NCBI RefSeq assembly: GCF_026342435.1
Contig: NZ_JAPEMT010000002.1
Coordinates: forward strand, 806,001-870,000
Length of the DNA: 64,000 nt
Source of the DNA: Streptomyces sp. NBC_00237
GTDB taxonomy: Bacteria; Actinomycetota; Actinomycetes; Streptomycetales; Streptomycetaceae
Direction: 5' to 3'
A program made the position numbers and the translations under genes. The notes under the pieces are model-generated. The model saw only the letters and a list, made by a program, of their open reading frames with translations, ran no database searches and was not told the origin of the DNA. This document shows positions 25,085 through 34,035 of the stretch, piece by piece. How positions within the stretch are numbered: position 1 is the stretch's first letter; each line of letters begins with the position of its first letter.

Positions 25085-26545
25085 ATGTCGAAGCGTGTGC
25101 TCACGACCGAGTCAGGCGCCCCGGTCGCCGACAACCAGAATTCCGCCTCCGCCGGTGTCGGTGGCCCTCTCCTCCTCCAGGACCAGCACCTGCTGGAGAA
25201 GCTCGCCCGATTCAACCGTGAGCGCATCCCGGAGCGTGTCGTGCACGCCCGAGGTTCCGGTGCGTACGGCTACTTCGAGGTCACCGACGACGTCACCGGC
25301 TTCACCCGCGCGGACTTCCTCTCCGAGGTCGGCAAGCGGACCGAGACGTTCATCCGCTTCTCCACCGTCGCGGACAACCTCGGTGGCGCGGACGCGGTCC
25401 GCGACCCGCGCGGTTTCGCGCTGAAGTTCTACACCGAAGAGGGCAACTACGACCTCGTCGGCAACAACACCCCGGTGTTCTTCATCAAGGACCCGATCAA
25501 GTTCCCCGACTTCATCCACTCGCAGAAGCGCGACCCCTTCACGGGCAAGCAGGAGCCGGACAACGTCTGGGACTTCTGGGCGTACGCCCCCGAGGCCACG
25601 CACCAGATCACCTGGCTGATGGGCGACCGGGGCATCCCCGCCTCGTACCGTCACATGAACGGCTACGGCTCGCACACCTACCAGTGGACGAACGCCGAGG
25701 GCGAGGCGTTCTTCGTCAAGTACCACTTCAAGACGAACCAGGGCATCCGCTCGCTGTCGTCGGACCAGGCCGCGGAGATCGCGGGCAAGGACGCCAACTC
25801 GCACCAGACGGACCTGCTCCAGGCCATCGAGCGCGGCGTCAACCCGTCCTGGACCCTCTACGTCCAGATCATGCCCGCCGCCGAGGCCGCGGACTACCGC
25901 TTCAACCCCTTCGACGTCACGAAGGTGTGGCCGCACGCGGACTACCCGCTCCAGCGCGTGGGACGGCTGGTCCTCGACCGCAACCCGGACAACGTCTTCG
26001 CCGAGGTCGAGCAGGCCGCGTTCTCGCCGAACAACTTCGTCCCCGGCATCACGGCCTCCCCGGACAAGATGCTCCAGGGCCGCATGTTCGCCTACGCGGA
26101 CGCGCACCGCTACCGTCTGGGCGTCAATCACACCCAGCTGCCGGTGAACGCGCCGAAGAACGCGCCCGCCGACAACTACGGCCGCGACGGCTCCTACGCC
26201 ACCCGCTACGGCACGCGCCACGACAAGAACTACGAGCCCAACTCGTACGACGGTCCCGCCCAGACGGACGCCCCGCTGGGCGCCCCGGCCGAGCTCTCCG
26301 GCTGGACCGGCACCTACACCGCCGCCCAGCACGTCAAGGACGACCACTTCTTCCAGGCCGGTGAGCTGTACCGCCTGATGTCGTCCGACGAGCAGGCCCG
26401 CCTGATCGCCAACATCGCCGGTGGCCTCTCGCAGGTCTCCCGCGACGACGTGATCGAGAAGAACCTCGCGCACTTCCACGCGGCCGACCCGGAGTACGGC
26501 AAGCGCGTCGAAGAGGCTGTGCGCAGCCTGCGCGACGACAAGTAA
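25085..26545 (+). CDS. katA: Monofunctional heme catalase (small-subunit)
   Basis: 486 aa, the size of clade 3 catalases. The essential His is H54 in RVVHARGSGAYG, the distal Asn is N127 in LVGNNTPVFF, and the proximal heme Tyr lies in RMFAYADAHRYRLGVN (about residue 337). It dismutates hydrogen peroxide in the cytosol. It sits within the urate/glyoxylate block and shares a palindrome with the urate oxidase operon, so it is probably the enzyme that clears uricase peroxide. RBS CAGGAAGGT lies upstream of ATG 25085. A hairpin follows the stop. Confidence 0.95.
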   Translation: MSKRVLTTESGAPVADNQNSASAGVGGPLLLQDQHLLEKLARFNRERIPERVVHARGSGAYGYFEVTDDVTGFTRADFLSEVGKRTETFIRFSTVADNLGGADAVRDPRGFALKFYTEEGNYDLVGNNTPVFFIKDPIKFPDFIHSQKRDPFTGKQEPDNVWDFWAYAPEATHQITWLMGDRGIPASYRHMNGYGSHTYQWTNAEGEAFFVKYHFKTNQGIRSLSSDQAAEIAGKDANSHQTDLLQAIERGVNPSWTLYVQIMPAAEAADYRFNPFDVTKVWPHADYPLQRVGRLVLDRNPDNVFAEVEQAAFSPNNFVPGITASPDKMLQGRMFAYADAHRYRLGVNHTQLPVNAPKNAPADNYGRDGSYATRYGTRHDKNYEPNSYDGPAQTDAPLGAPAELSGWTGTYTAAQHVKDDHFFQAGELYRLMSSDEQARLIANIAGGLSQVSRDDVIEKNLAHFHAADPEYGKRVEEAVRSLRDDK

Positions 26546-26562
26546 CTCACAGACAGCGGAAC

Positions 26563-26585
26563 GGGCCTGACGGGAGGTCAGGCCC
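26563..26585 (+). terminator. Terminator after catalase
   Basis: GGGCCTGAC / GTCAGGCCC with a five-base loop, 17 nt after the stop codon. Confidence 0.8.
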
Positions 26586-26643
26586 CGCCCGCCGTCCGTG
26601 CCGTCGGCCCGAATGAGGGGTGGCCGGCGGTACGGACACGAAC

Positions 26644-26751
26644 GAGGCCCGCGGTGGAGGGTGAGCCAGTGCGGTGGTGAAGGCCGACGGTCTCTCCCTC
26701 TTGACCTGAGAGAGGGAGCGCGCGTCGGCTCATCGCCCCCACCGCGGCCTC
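26644..26751. other. Nested stem structure, candidate structured RNA
   Basis: An outer stem pairs 26644-26657 (GAGGCCCGCGGTGG) with 26739-26751, 13 pairs with one bulge. Inside, GCCGACG (26683-26689) pairs with CGTCGGC (26723-26729) and encloses CTCCCTC/GAGGGAG. GAGCC (26663-26667) can compete for the same right arm. No gene lies here. It does not match a riboswitch class that I can recognise. Confidence 0.5.
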
Positions 26752-26755
26752 CTTC

Positions 26756-26785
26756 GCATGACGCTTCCGCGCATGACGCTTCCGC
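26756..26785. repeat. Two copies of a 15-bp repeat
   Basis: GCATGACGCTTCCGC occurs twice in direct tandem in the noncoding interval after catalase. Confidence 0.85.
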
Positions 26786-26798
26786 GCTTGCTGAACCA

Positions 26799-26834
26799 GG
26801 GCGCGGAGTACGGACGGTCCCGTACTCCGCGCCC
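26799..26834. terminator. Terminator of the acyltransferase gene
   Basis: GGGCGCGGAGTACGG pairs perfectly with CCGTACTCCGCGCCC across a six-base loop, 67-102 nt after the minus-strand acyltransferase stop. It would also stop transcription from the catalase side. Confidence 0.8.
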
Positions 26835-26900
26835 TTCGGCGTGCTCCGGGGTGGTTCGGGTTCCCCTGGGCCGAGGGCCACGTCGCTGCGGGGGGCCGCT

Positions 26901-28187
26901 CTACGCACGGTGCTCCACCGATGTCCGCCCAGGTGCGCCCTGCTGTACGACGCGGCCGCCTCCGATGCGCCGCTGCTCGTACGTCCGGTACGCCGCCCAG
27001 CACACCAGCAGCGCGCACGCGAACACCGGCAGCCAGCCGATCCGGGCGAGCACCCAGCCCGGCCCCTCCGGCGCGGTGTGCAGCCCGGCGAGCGGGCGGC
27101 CCGCGAGCAGGCCGAGTGCGGTGACGGCGATCATCGCGGTCTGGTGCCAGAGGAAGACGGTCATCACGGAGAGGTTCAGCAGGGCGACACCCGCCCAGGC
27201 CAGGGGCCTGCGCAGGAGCCTGCGGAGCGGTTCGAGGAGCAGGAGCGCCGCACCGCACTGGGCGAGGCCGAAGCAGACGGCGGCGAGGGTGGGCGGGTTG
27301 AGGTTGGAGACGGCGGCACCCGGGACGCCGACCATGGAGGCCGGGTAGCCCGCGAAGAGGACCAGTGCGGCGGTGGCGAGCACGCCGCAGGGCAGCAGGA
27401 CGAGTCCGGTCGTACGGGGGCGGAGCCCGCCACGCGCCCACAGTGCGCCCAGACAGTACGGGACCAGCCAGCCCGCGCCGATGGTGAGCAGGCCGAGCGC
27501 TTCGGGCCCGCCGAGGCCGAACCGGATCAGGTCGACGTGCAGGACGACGGCGAGCGGCCACAGCGGGTGCAGCTTCGCGACGAGCGGGGTGGCGGCGGTG
27601 AGCGCGGCGAAGACCAGCAGGAACCAGAGCGGCGAGAGCACCAGCTTCAGGAGGGTGGTCACGGTGTCGACGCGGACCCCGGCGGCGAGCATCGCAACAC
27701 AGACGCAGGCCCAGGTGGCGAGCAGGGCGGCGACCGGGCGGAAGAGCCGGAGCATGCGGGCGGCGGCCCAGTCCCGGTAGCGGACGCCCTTGGCACAGGC
27801 GACGGCGTACCCCTTGGCGGCGACGTACCCGCCGACCAGGAAGAAGACGGACAGGGTCTGGAACACCCAGGAGATGGCGGCCAGTTGGGGCATAGTGACC
27901 AGCGGGCTCGTGCCGTGGACGGTGCCGGTGTCGGCGACGAGCGCGGTGACCAGCCAGTGGCCGATGACGACGCCGAGTACGGCCAGCGCGCGCAGCGCGT
28001 CGACGGTGCGGTCGCGGCCGGGCGGGGTGGCGGCGTCGACGCGGTGGGCGAGGGCGGCCGCGCGCGGGAGGATTCCGCGGGTGGAGGCTGCGGGGCGCGG
28101 AACGACTCCGGGGGCCGAAGCCGCAGAGCGCGGGGCGACCCCGTGGGCCGAAGCCTCAGCACGCGGAAGGGGCCGACGCTCACGCAC
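26901..28187 (-). CDS. Acyltransferase family 3 membrane protein (OafA-like)
   Basis: 428 aa from GTG 28187, overlapping the upstream gene by eight bases. The first 50 residues are a Pro/Ala/Arg repeat made by tandem DNA repeats. The domain starts with RDRTVDALRALAVLGVVIGHW, the Acyl_transf_3 N-terminus with its catalytic-region His, followed by about ten membrane helices with FLVGGYVAAKGY. Such enzymes O-acylate sugars or lipids at the membrane. It probably forms a two-gene operon with the DUF1023 hydrolase. The true start could lie nearer the first helix. Confidence 0.85.
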   Translation of the reverse strand: MRERRPLPRAEASAHGVAPRSAASAPGVVPRPAASTRGILPRAAALAHRVDAATPPGRDRTVDALRALAVLGVVIGHWLVTALVADTGTVHGTSPLVTMPQLAAISWVFQTLSVFFLVGGYVAAKGYAVACAKGVRYRDWAAARMLRLFRPVAALLATWACVCVAMLAAGVRVDTVTTLLKLVLSPLWFLLVFAALTAATPLVAKLHPLWPLAVVLHVDLIRFGLGGPEALGLLTIGAGWLVPYCLGALWARGGLRPRTTGLVLLPCGVLATAALVLFAGYPASMVGVPGAAVSNLNPPTLAAVCFGLAQCGAALLLLEPLRRLLRRPLAWAGVALLNLSVMTVFLWHQTAMIAVTALGLLAGRPLAGLHTAPEGPGWVLARIGWLPVFACALLVCWAAYRTYEQRRIGGGRVVQQGAPGRTSVEHRA

Positions 28188-29208
28188 GGCCGGTCACCGC
28201 GCCCCCCGGAACGACGGCACCGGTGACGATGTCCGCGAGGTGGGCCAGGGACGCGGAGCCGGGGCTCAGATAGCCGCTGTGGTCGCTGTCGCCCGCGTCG
28301 AAGGGGTGCGCGCCGAACTCCGGAGCGGCCGGGTCCGCACCGAAGCCGACGGTGGCGACGCCGAGGTCGAGCGAGACGTGCGGAACGCCGCCGATCCAGT
28401 CGGCGCTTCCCCGGCCCGCCCAGACGGTGGCGCGGCCGCCGAGGTCGGAGGCTCGTTCGGCACCGGTGCCGACGCCCGGGCTGCCGAAGAGGACGAGGTT
28501 CGTGGCACCCAGGTCAGGGGCGGCCCATGTGCAGACGACGGCCCCGTAGGAGTGGCAGAGGTAGGAGGCCGGGACTCCGGGCCGCAAGGCGGTCAACTCG
28601 GCCGAGAACGCCGCGAGTTCGCGCGCCGCACCGTGGGCAAGGCCCGCGGTGAGGGCGTCGGTGCTGACCGTGGCGGGAGTGCGGTAGCCGACCCAGGCGA
28701 CGACCGCGGTACGGGGCCCGGCCTCCCGCAGCAGTGCTTCGGCGGAGTTCCGCAGCCGGTCGTAGTGGTCGACGGAGGTGTCCGCGCCAGGCACCAGGAC
28801 GGCGATCCGGTCGGCCCGTGCGAGGTCGCCGAACACCTCGACGCTGCGCCCTCCGTCACGCCCGTCGAAGGAGTAGAACTGCCTCGCAGGGTCGGCCAGT
28901 TGACGCAGAGCGGCGGCCCGCTTGAGGGAGCCGTGGGCCTCGGCGGCGTCCGCCGCGGCGCGGATGCCGTCGCGCCGGGCGGCGTACCGCTGCGCGAGGT
29001 CGGCCGAGGTGGCGGCACTCAGCGGGCCCAGCCGCGCCGGGGCGGGTGCGGGGATCTCCGTGGCCCCGGCCGCGCCGGACACCGGAAGGGCGACGGAGGC
29101 GGCGACGAGTGCGGCGAGGAGACCACGGCGCAGACGGTCGCGGTGCAGACGGTCGCGGTGCGCACGGTCCCGGCGCGGGGTTCGGATGGTGCGGCGACGC
29201 GACGTCAT
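28180..29208 (-). CDS. DUF1023 alpha/beta hydrolase, probably exported
   Basis: 342 aa; ATG 29208 lies behind AAGGACC. A long basic N-terminus (RDRAHRDRLHRDRL, from DNA repeats) leads to a hydrophobic signal segment ending ALPVSGAAGA (about residue 50). The DUF1023 domain contains VLVPGADTSVDHYDRLRN, the nucleophile elbow YLCHSYGAVV (Ser) and the late DSDHSGYLSPGS with the His. The substrate is unknown. Coupling with the acyltransferase suggests that the two act on the same surface ester, one adding and one removing; this is inference. Confidence 0.8.
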   Translation of the reverse strand: MTSRRRTIRTPRRDRAHRDRLHRDRLRRGLLAALVAASVALPVSGAAGATEIPAPAPARLGPLSAATSADLAQRYAARRDGIRAAADAAEAHGSLKRAAALRQLADPARQFYSFDGRDGGRSVEVFGDLARADRIAVLVPGADTSVDHYDRLRNSAEALLREAGPRTAVVAWVGYRTPATVSTDALTAGLAHGAARELAAFSAELTALRPGVPASYLCHSYGAVVCTWAAPDLGATNLVLFGSPGVGTGAERASDLGGRATVWAGRGSADWIGGVPHVSLDLGVATVGFGADPAAPEFGAHPFDAGDSDHSGYLSPGSASLAHLADIVTGAVVPGGAVTGRA

Positions 29209-29425
29209 GGCGGGTGGTCCTTCCGTACCGGTGGCAACTGCTGCCACCGGTAGCGAATTTATGGATCACCGCCCGTCGTCTGCGTCCCCCAGGAGGTGGC
29301 ACCTGCCGCGTACCTCTCAGGTAGGACGAGGTGTACGCGGCACCGGGCACCCGACGGGTGCACGCCCGAGGGGGCCGGTCGCCGCAGCACGGCGTCCGCC
29401 CCCCTCGTACACGTCAATCCAGGTG

Positions 29426-31210
<1,785 letters not shown>

Positions 31211-31238
31211 CGGGTCACTCCTGTGCTTCAGGCCGGGT

Positions 31239-31274
31239 TTCCGTAATGCGGAATAACTGTTCTGCTATGTGGAA
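31239..31274. promoter_or_regulatory. Tandem palindromic operators before gcl
   Basis: The strong site TTCCGTAATGCGGAA spans 31239-31253. A weaker site, TTCTGCTATGTGGAA (11 of 15 matches), spans 31260-31274. The centres are 21 bp apart, as before hyi. The rest of the 31211-31560 gap has a repeated GTCCACGGATCG (31313 and 31390) but no gene. Confidence 0.7.
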
Positions 31275-31560
31275 GCAACATAGGATGCCGAGGTGTCGTC
31301 GTCAAGGGAGGAGTCCACGGATCGGGAGCCCGGCGCGTGGAGGTCCGCACAAAGAGGTGCACAGGGGGCCGGGAGGGCGGCGCGGAGAGGTCCACGGATC
31401 GAAACGCCGACAGAAAAGACGTGAAGTGCCTGCCAAGGCTTCACAGTTGGTGTGACCATGGAATGACACAGCGCATCAGTCGTTCATGTGTTCCCGCGTT
31501 CACACCCGGTCGCGCGCTGCCGGACGTGTCCGCCGGACGAGACGTCCCGGAGGTCGCCCC

Positions 31561-32412
31561 ATGGGAAGCAGCGTGCCGGTGCGGTGCCCCGCCTGCCGCC
31601 GTGACCACGCGTACGAACCGCCCGTCTTCCCCTGTGCGTGCGGCGCGCCGCTGGCCCCGCCGCTCCAGCGCGGCGCGCCGGCGCAGCCCATCACGCACCG
31701 CACCTGGACGGACTCCTGGGTGACGGTCCGCTGCCCGTCCTGCGGGCGCAACGACCAGTGGCCGCAACCGGAGCTGGGCTGCGGCTGCGGCGCGGTGCTG
31801 CGGATACCGGTCCACCCGGTCCGCCCGGAGGAGACCCCTTCCCGTGCGGACGCACCGTCGCGTTCCAGCGAAGCCCTGTCCCGTGCGGACGACGGCTCGT
31901 CCCATACGGACGACGGCTCGCCCCGTACAGACGACGGCTCGTCCCGTACGGACGAAGCCCCGTCCCGCGCGGAGGACTCCGGCGGCCTCGACCTCGTACG
32001 GGAGCGCTCCCGCACGCCCCGCCCGCCCTTCCGCCCCCTCACCATCCGCACCGCCCGGGACGCCGTCACCGCCGCCGCGCTCTACCTCAAGTGGCTCGGC
32101 TTCCGGGGCATCCTCCAGTCCCCCGAACACCCCGCTTCGGGCATCGACCTGCGCGCCCCCGGCCTGGTCGCCCAGGTCGACCCGCGCACGCAGCCGTCCA
32201 CGCTGCGCGACGTGGAGTGCCTGTGGCTGCACGGGCTGAACGCGTCGGCGGTCCCGGTCTTCTTCTCCCTCACGGGTTACGAGCCCGAGGCCCGCGCCCG
32301 TGCCGAGGAACTGGGCGTTCCGCTGTTCGTCCTGGACCTCACCGGCACCCCGAAACCCGCCACCCGCGCCGCCGACGCGCTGGTAGGCAGCAGTACGGGA
32401 ACGGGCGGCTAG
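31561..32412 (+). CDS. Double zinc-ribbon protein with a nuclease-fold-like C-terminal domain
   Basis: 283 aa from ATG 31561, behind CCCGGAGGT. The N-terminus has two Cys4 knuckle pairs: CPACRRDH with CACGAP, and CPSCGRND with CGCGAV (residues about 9-75). A linker of DDGSSRT-type repeats (21-bp DNA repeats, about residues 95-140) follows. The C-terminal 110 residues read TARDAVTAAALYLKWLGFRG, then SGIDLRAPGLVAQVDP and VPVFFSLTGY, the order of secondary structure in Mrr-type restriction-endonuclease folds. The expected Q-x-K is Q-V-D, so cutting activity is doubtful. It is a lone gene divergent from gcl. Function unknown. Confidence 0.6.
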   Translation: MGSSVPVRCPACRRDHAYEPPVFPCACGAPLAPPLQRGAPAQPITHRTWTDSWVTVRCPSCGRNDQWPQPELGCGCGAVLRIPVHPVRPEETPSRADAPSRSSEALSRADDGSSHTDDGSPRTDDGSSRTDEAPSRAEDSGGLDLVRERSRTPRPPFRPLTIRTARDAVTAAALYLKWLGFRGILQSPEHPASGIDLRAPGLVAQVDPRTQPSTLRDVECLWLHGLNASAVPVFFSLTGYEPEARARAEELGVPLFVLDLTGTPKPATRAADALVGSSTGTGG

Positions 32413-32484
32413 GGACGGGCGCGGGCCGGGGCGCGAAAACGCGCGACCCGGCCCACTTGCCCCCACCCGCGCGATACTCGACTC

Positions 32485-33126
32485 ATGTCAGCAATTCGCC
32501 CCCGGCCGCAGACCCGGCCCGTGCCCGTCGGGGCGCACCCCGCCATCCGGCTCGCCCTGGCCGACGAGCTGCCCCTCCTCCAGGACATCGAACGGGCGGC
32601 CGGTGAGCCGTTCCGGGAGCTCGGCATGACGGAGGTCGCGGACGACGAACCGCCGCCGCTCGACCTGCTCGCCGCGTACCAACTCCAAGGACACGCCTGG
32701 GTGTTCACGGACCCGGCGGACCTTCCGGCCGCGTACCTCATCTGGCAGGAGGTGGACGGGGCGGCGCACATCGACCAGGTGTCGGTGCACCCGCGCCTCG
32801 CCCGCCGGGGAGCGGGCCGGGCCCTCATCGAGCGCCTGGACCGGGAGTCCGGCTACGGGGCGCTGACCCTGACCACCTTCGCGCAGGTCCCGTGGAACGC
32901 GCCGTACTACGCCCGCCTGGGTTTCCGTACCCTCGATGGCGGCGAACTCACCCTCGGCCTGCGGGAGATCGTCGCCGAGGAGGCGTCGATGGGCCTCGAC
33001 CGCTGGCCGAGGGTGTGCATGCGCCGCGAGGCGTCCGTCCGTACCGTCGGTCAGGGCTTCGGCACGGCCGGTTCCACGGCGGGGCAGGAACTGCCCCGGG
33101 GCGGCACGGTGCGCGAGATCAGGTAG
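32485..33126 (+). CDS. GNAT-family acetyltransferase with an acquired C-terminal tail
   Basis: 213 aa. The GNAT core spans about residues 20-180: IRLALADELPLLQDIERAA, then HIDQVSVHPRLARRGAGRAL (acetyl-CoA loop R-x-x-G-x-G/A) and NAPYYARLGFRTL. After CMRREASVRT the last 30 residues are encoded by DNA that, on the other strand, is the remnant of an S33 hydrolase. The present stop is therefore probably not the original one. The acceptor amine is unknown. Confidence 0.8.
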   Translation: MSAIRPRPQTRPVPVGAHPAIRLALADELPLLQDIERAAGEPFRELGMTEVADDEPPPLDLLAAYQLQGHAWVFTDPADLPAAYLIWQEVDGAAHIDQVSVHPRLARRGAGRALIERLDRESGYGALTLTTFAQVPWNAPYYARLGFRTLDGGELTLGLREIVAEEASMGLDRWPRVCMRREASVRTVGQGFGTAGSTAGQELPRGGTVREIR

Positions 33127-33487
33127 TCGTCCACCCCGCTGTCGCCCGGCCCGCCGGGGCCGAACACGAGGGACCCGACCCGGGCGCCGGGGCCGGTCCC
33201 TCTGCGGCGGGCGACCGCGAGGCCGAAGGTCCCGCCGTCCGGCCGGGCCCAGTCCACCGGAACCCGGAGGCTTCCGCACTCGGCGGTACCGTCCTTGCCG
33301 CAGGGCTCCCAGTCGATGCGCTGCACCGGGTACGGGGGCGTGGTGGCGGCGGTGGCGGTCCGTAGGGTGACTGCTGCCGACGCCTCCACGCCCAGGTGCT
33401 CGCGAGTGCGGTGGCACCGACGAGGTGGGTCCGCCATGGGGGCGGCGGGGGTCCGACTCGGCCGGTATGCGTGGGGTTCGTGTGCAC
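33051..33487 (-). pseudogene. Decayed S33-family (tripeptidyl aminopeptidase-like) hydrolase
   Basis: Only the N-terminal fifth of the gene remains. One frame encodes RTHLVGATALAS, the hydrophobic part of a signal peptide. The protein then continues in another frame as LGVEASAAVTLRTATAA and IDWEPC, AECGSLRVPVDWARPDGG, VGSLVFGPGGPGDSGVDD, which are the conserved start of TAP-like S33 hydrolases of about 500 aa. A frameshift lies near 33400, and the gene is cut off after the GGPG motif where it runs into the 3' end of the GNAT gene. Confidence 0.8.
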
Positions 33488-33668
33488 GGTGACGTCTCCT
33501 CAGGTCGGTGGGACCTGGATCGTGACCCGCGGAACCGGCCCACCGGAATCCGGCAGACCCCGGACCGCGCCCGTAAGGGATCTACTCAACTTCCGCGTGC
33601 TGCAAGGGCGTTGGGCCTAGTAGCCCTTGAGCGGCACTTCCGCCGAGCCCCCTTGGGTGCCGCCTTCC

Positions 33669-33774
33669 CTCGTCCCCTTGGGCGGCGGGGCTCGCCTCGT
33701 CCCCTTGGGCGGCGGGGCTCGCCTCGCCTCCTTGGGCGGCGGGGCTTCCGCCTCGCCTCCTTGGGCGGCGGGGC
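33669..33774. repeat. GC-rich minisatellite, four copies
   Basis: The core CCTTGGGCGGCGGGG recurs four times with units of about 27-30 bp separated by CTCGCCTCG variants. The unit lengths vary, and no spacer diversity of CRISPR type is seen. Confidence 0.85.
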
Positions 33775-33971
33775 CGCCCCCCGGGGGCGGAACGGGCGGG
33801 CAAGGGGGCGGCACCCCTCGCTCCGGGCCCACCCCGGAGCCGCCCGCCGTTACCTCGCCCCACGGGTGCGCCGCACCCCGGTGCGCCTGCGGCGGGCCGC
33901 CCCAGACCCACCCCTTCACCTAAAGCGCTCGCCGCGCGGCAGTCCCGCAACCGTGCGAGTACGTCGTGGCT

Positions 33972-33993
33972 GGGCGCGCAGTTCCCCGCGCCC
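33972..33993 (-). terminator. Hairpin after the acyl-CoA synthetase operon
   Basis: GGGCGCG / CGCGCCC around CAGTTCCC, 43-64 nt after the minus-strand stop. The phrase GCGCAGTTCCCCGCGCCCCT is frequent after Streptomyces genes. Confidence 0.6.
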
Positions 33994-34035
33994 CTAACAG
34001 GGCGCGCCCCGACCGCCCCCTCCGAAGGGGTCCGG

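Larger units (their letters stand above)
33488..34035. other. Noncoding interval with decay and repeats
   Basis: Upstream of the pseudogene start I see no intact gene. The interval holds a Gly/Pro-rich minisatellite (33669-33774), GC-rich stretches like those between many Streptomyces genes, and a hairpin close to the acyl-CoA synthetase stop. Confidence 0.6.

Noticed and set aside
26644..26751. Glycine, cobalamin or TPP riboswitch in the gap after catalase
   Set aside because: The stretch has suggestive pieces such as CTCTCTCAGG, but the order and conserved loops of these riboswitch classes do not appear on either strand, and no target gene follows.
33669..33774. CRISPR-like array
   Set aside because: Units are GC-rich, of unequal length and with no unique spacers or cas genes nearby.
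33582..33950. Open frames rich in Gly/Pro in the repeat interval
   Set aside because: They are translations of the minisatellite in several frames.
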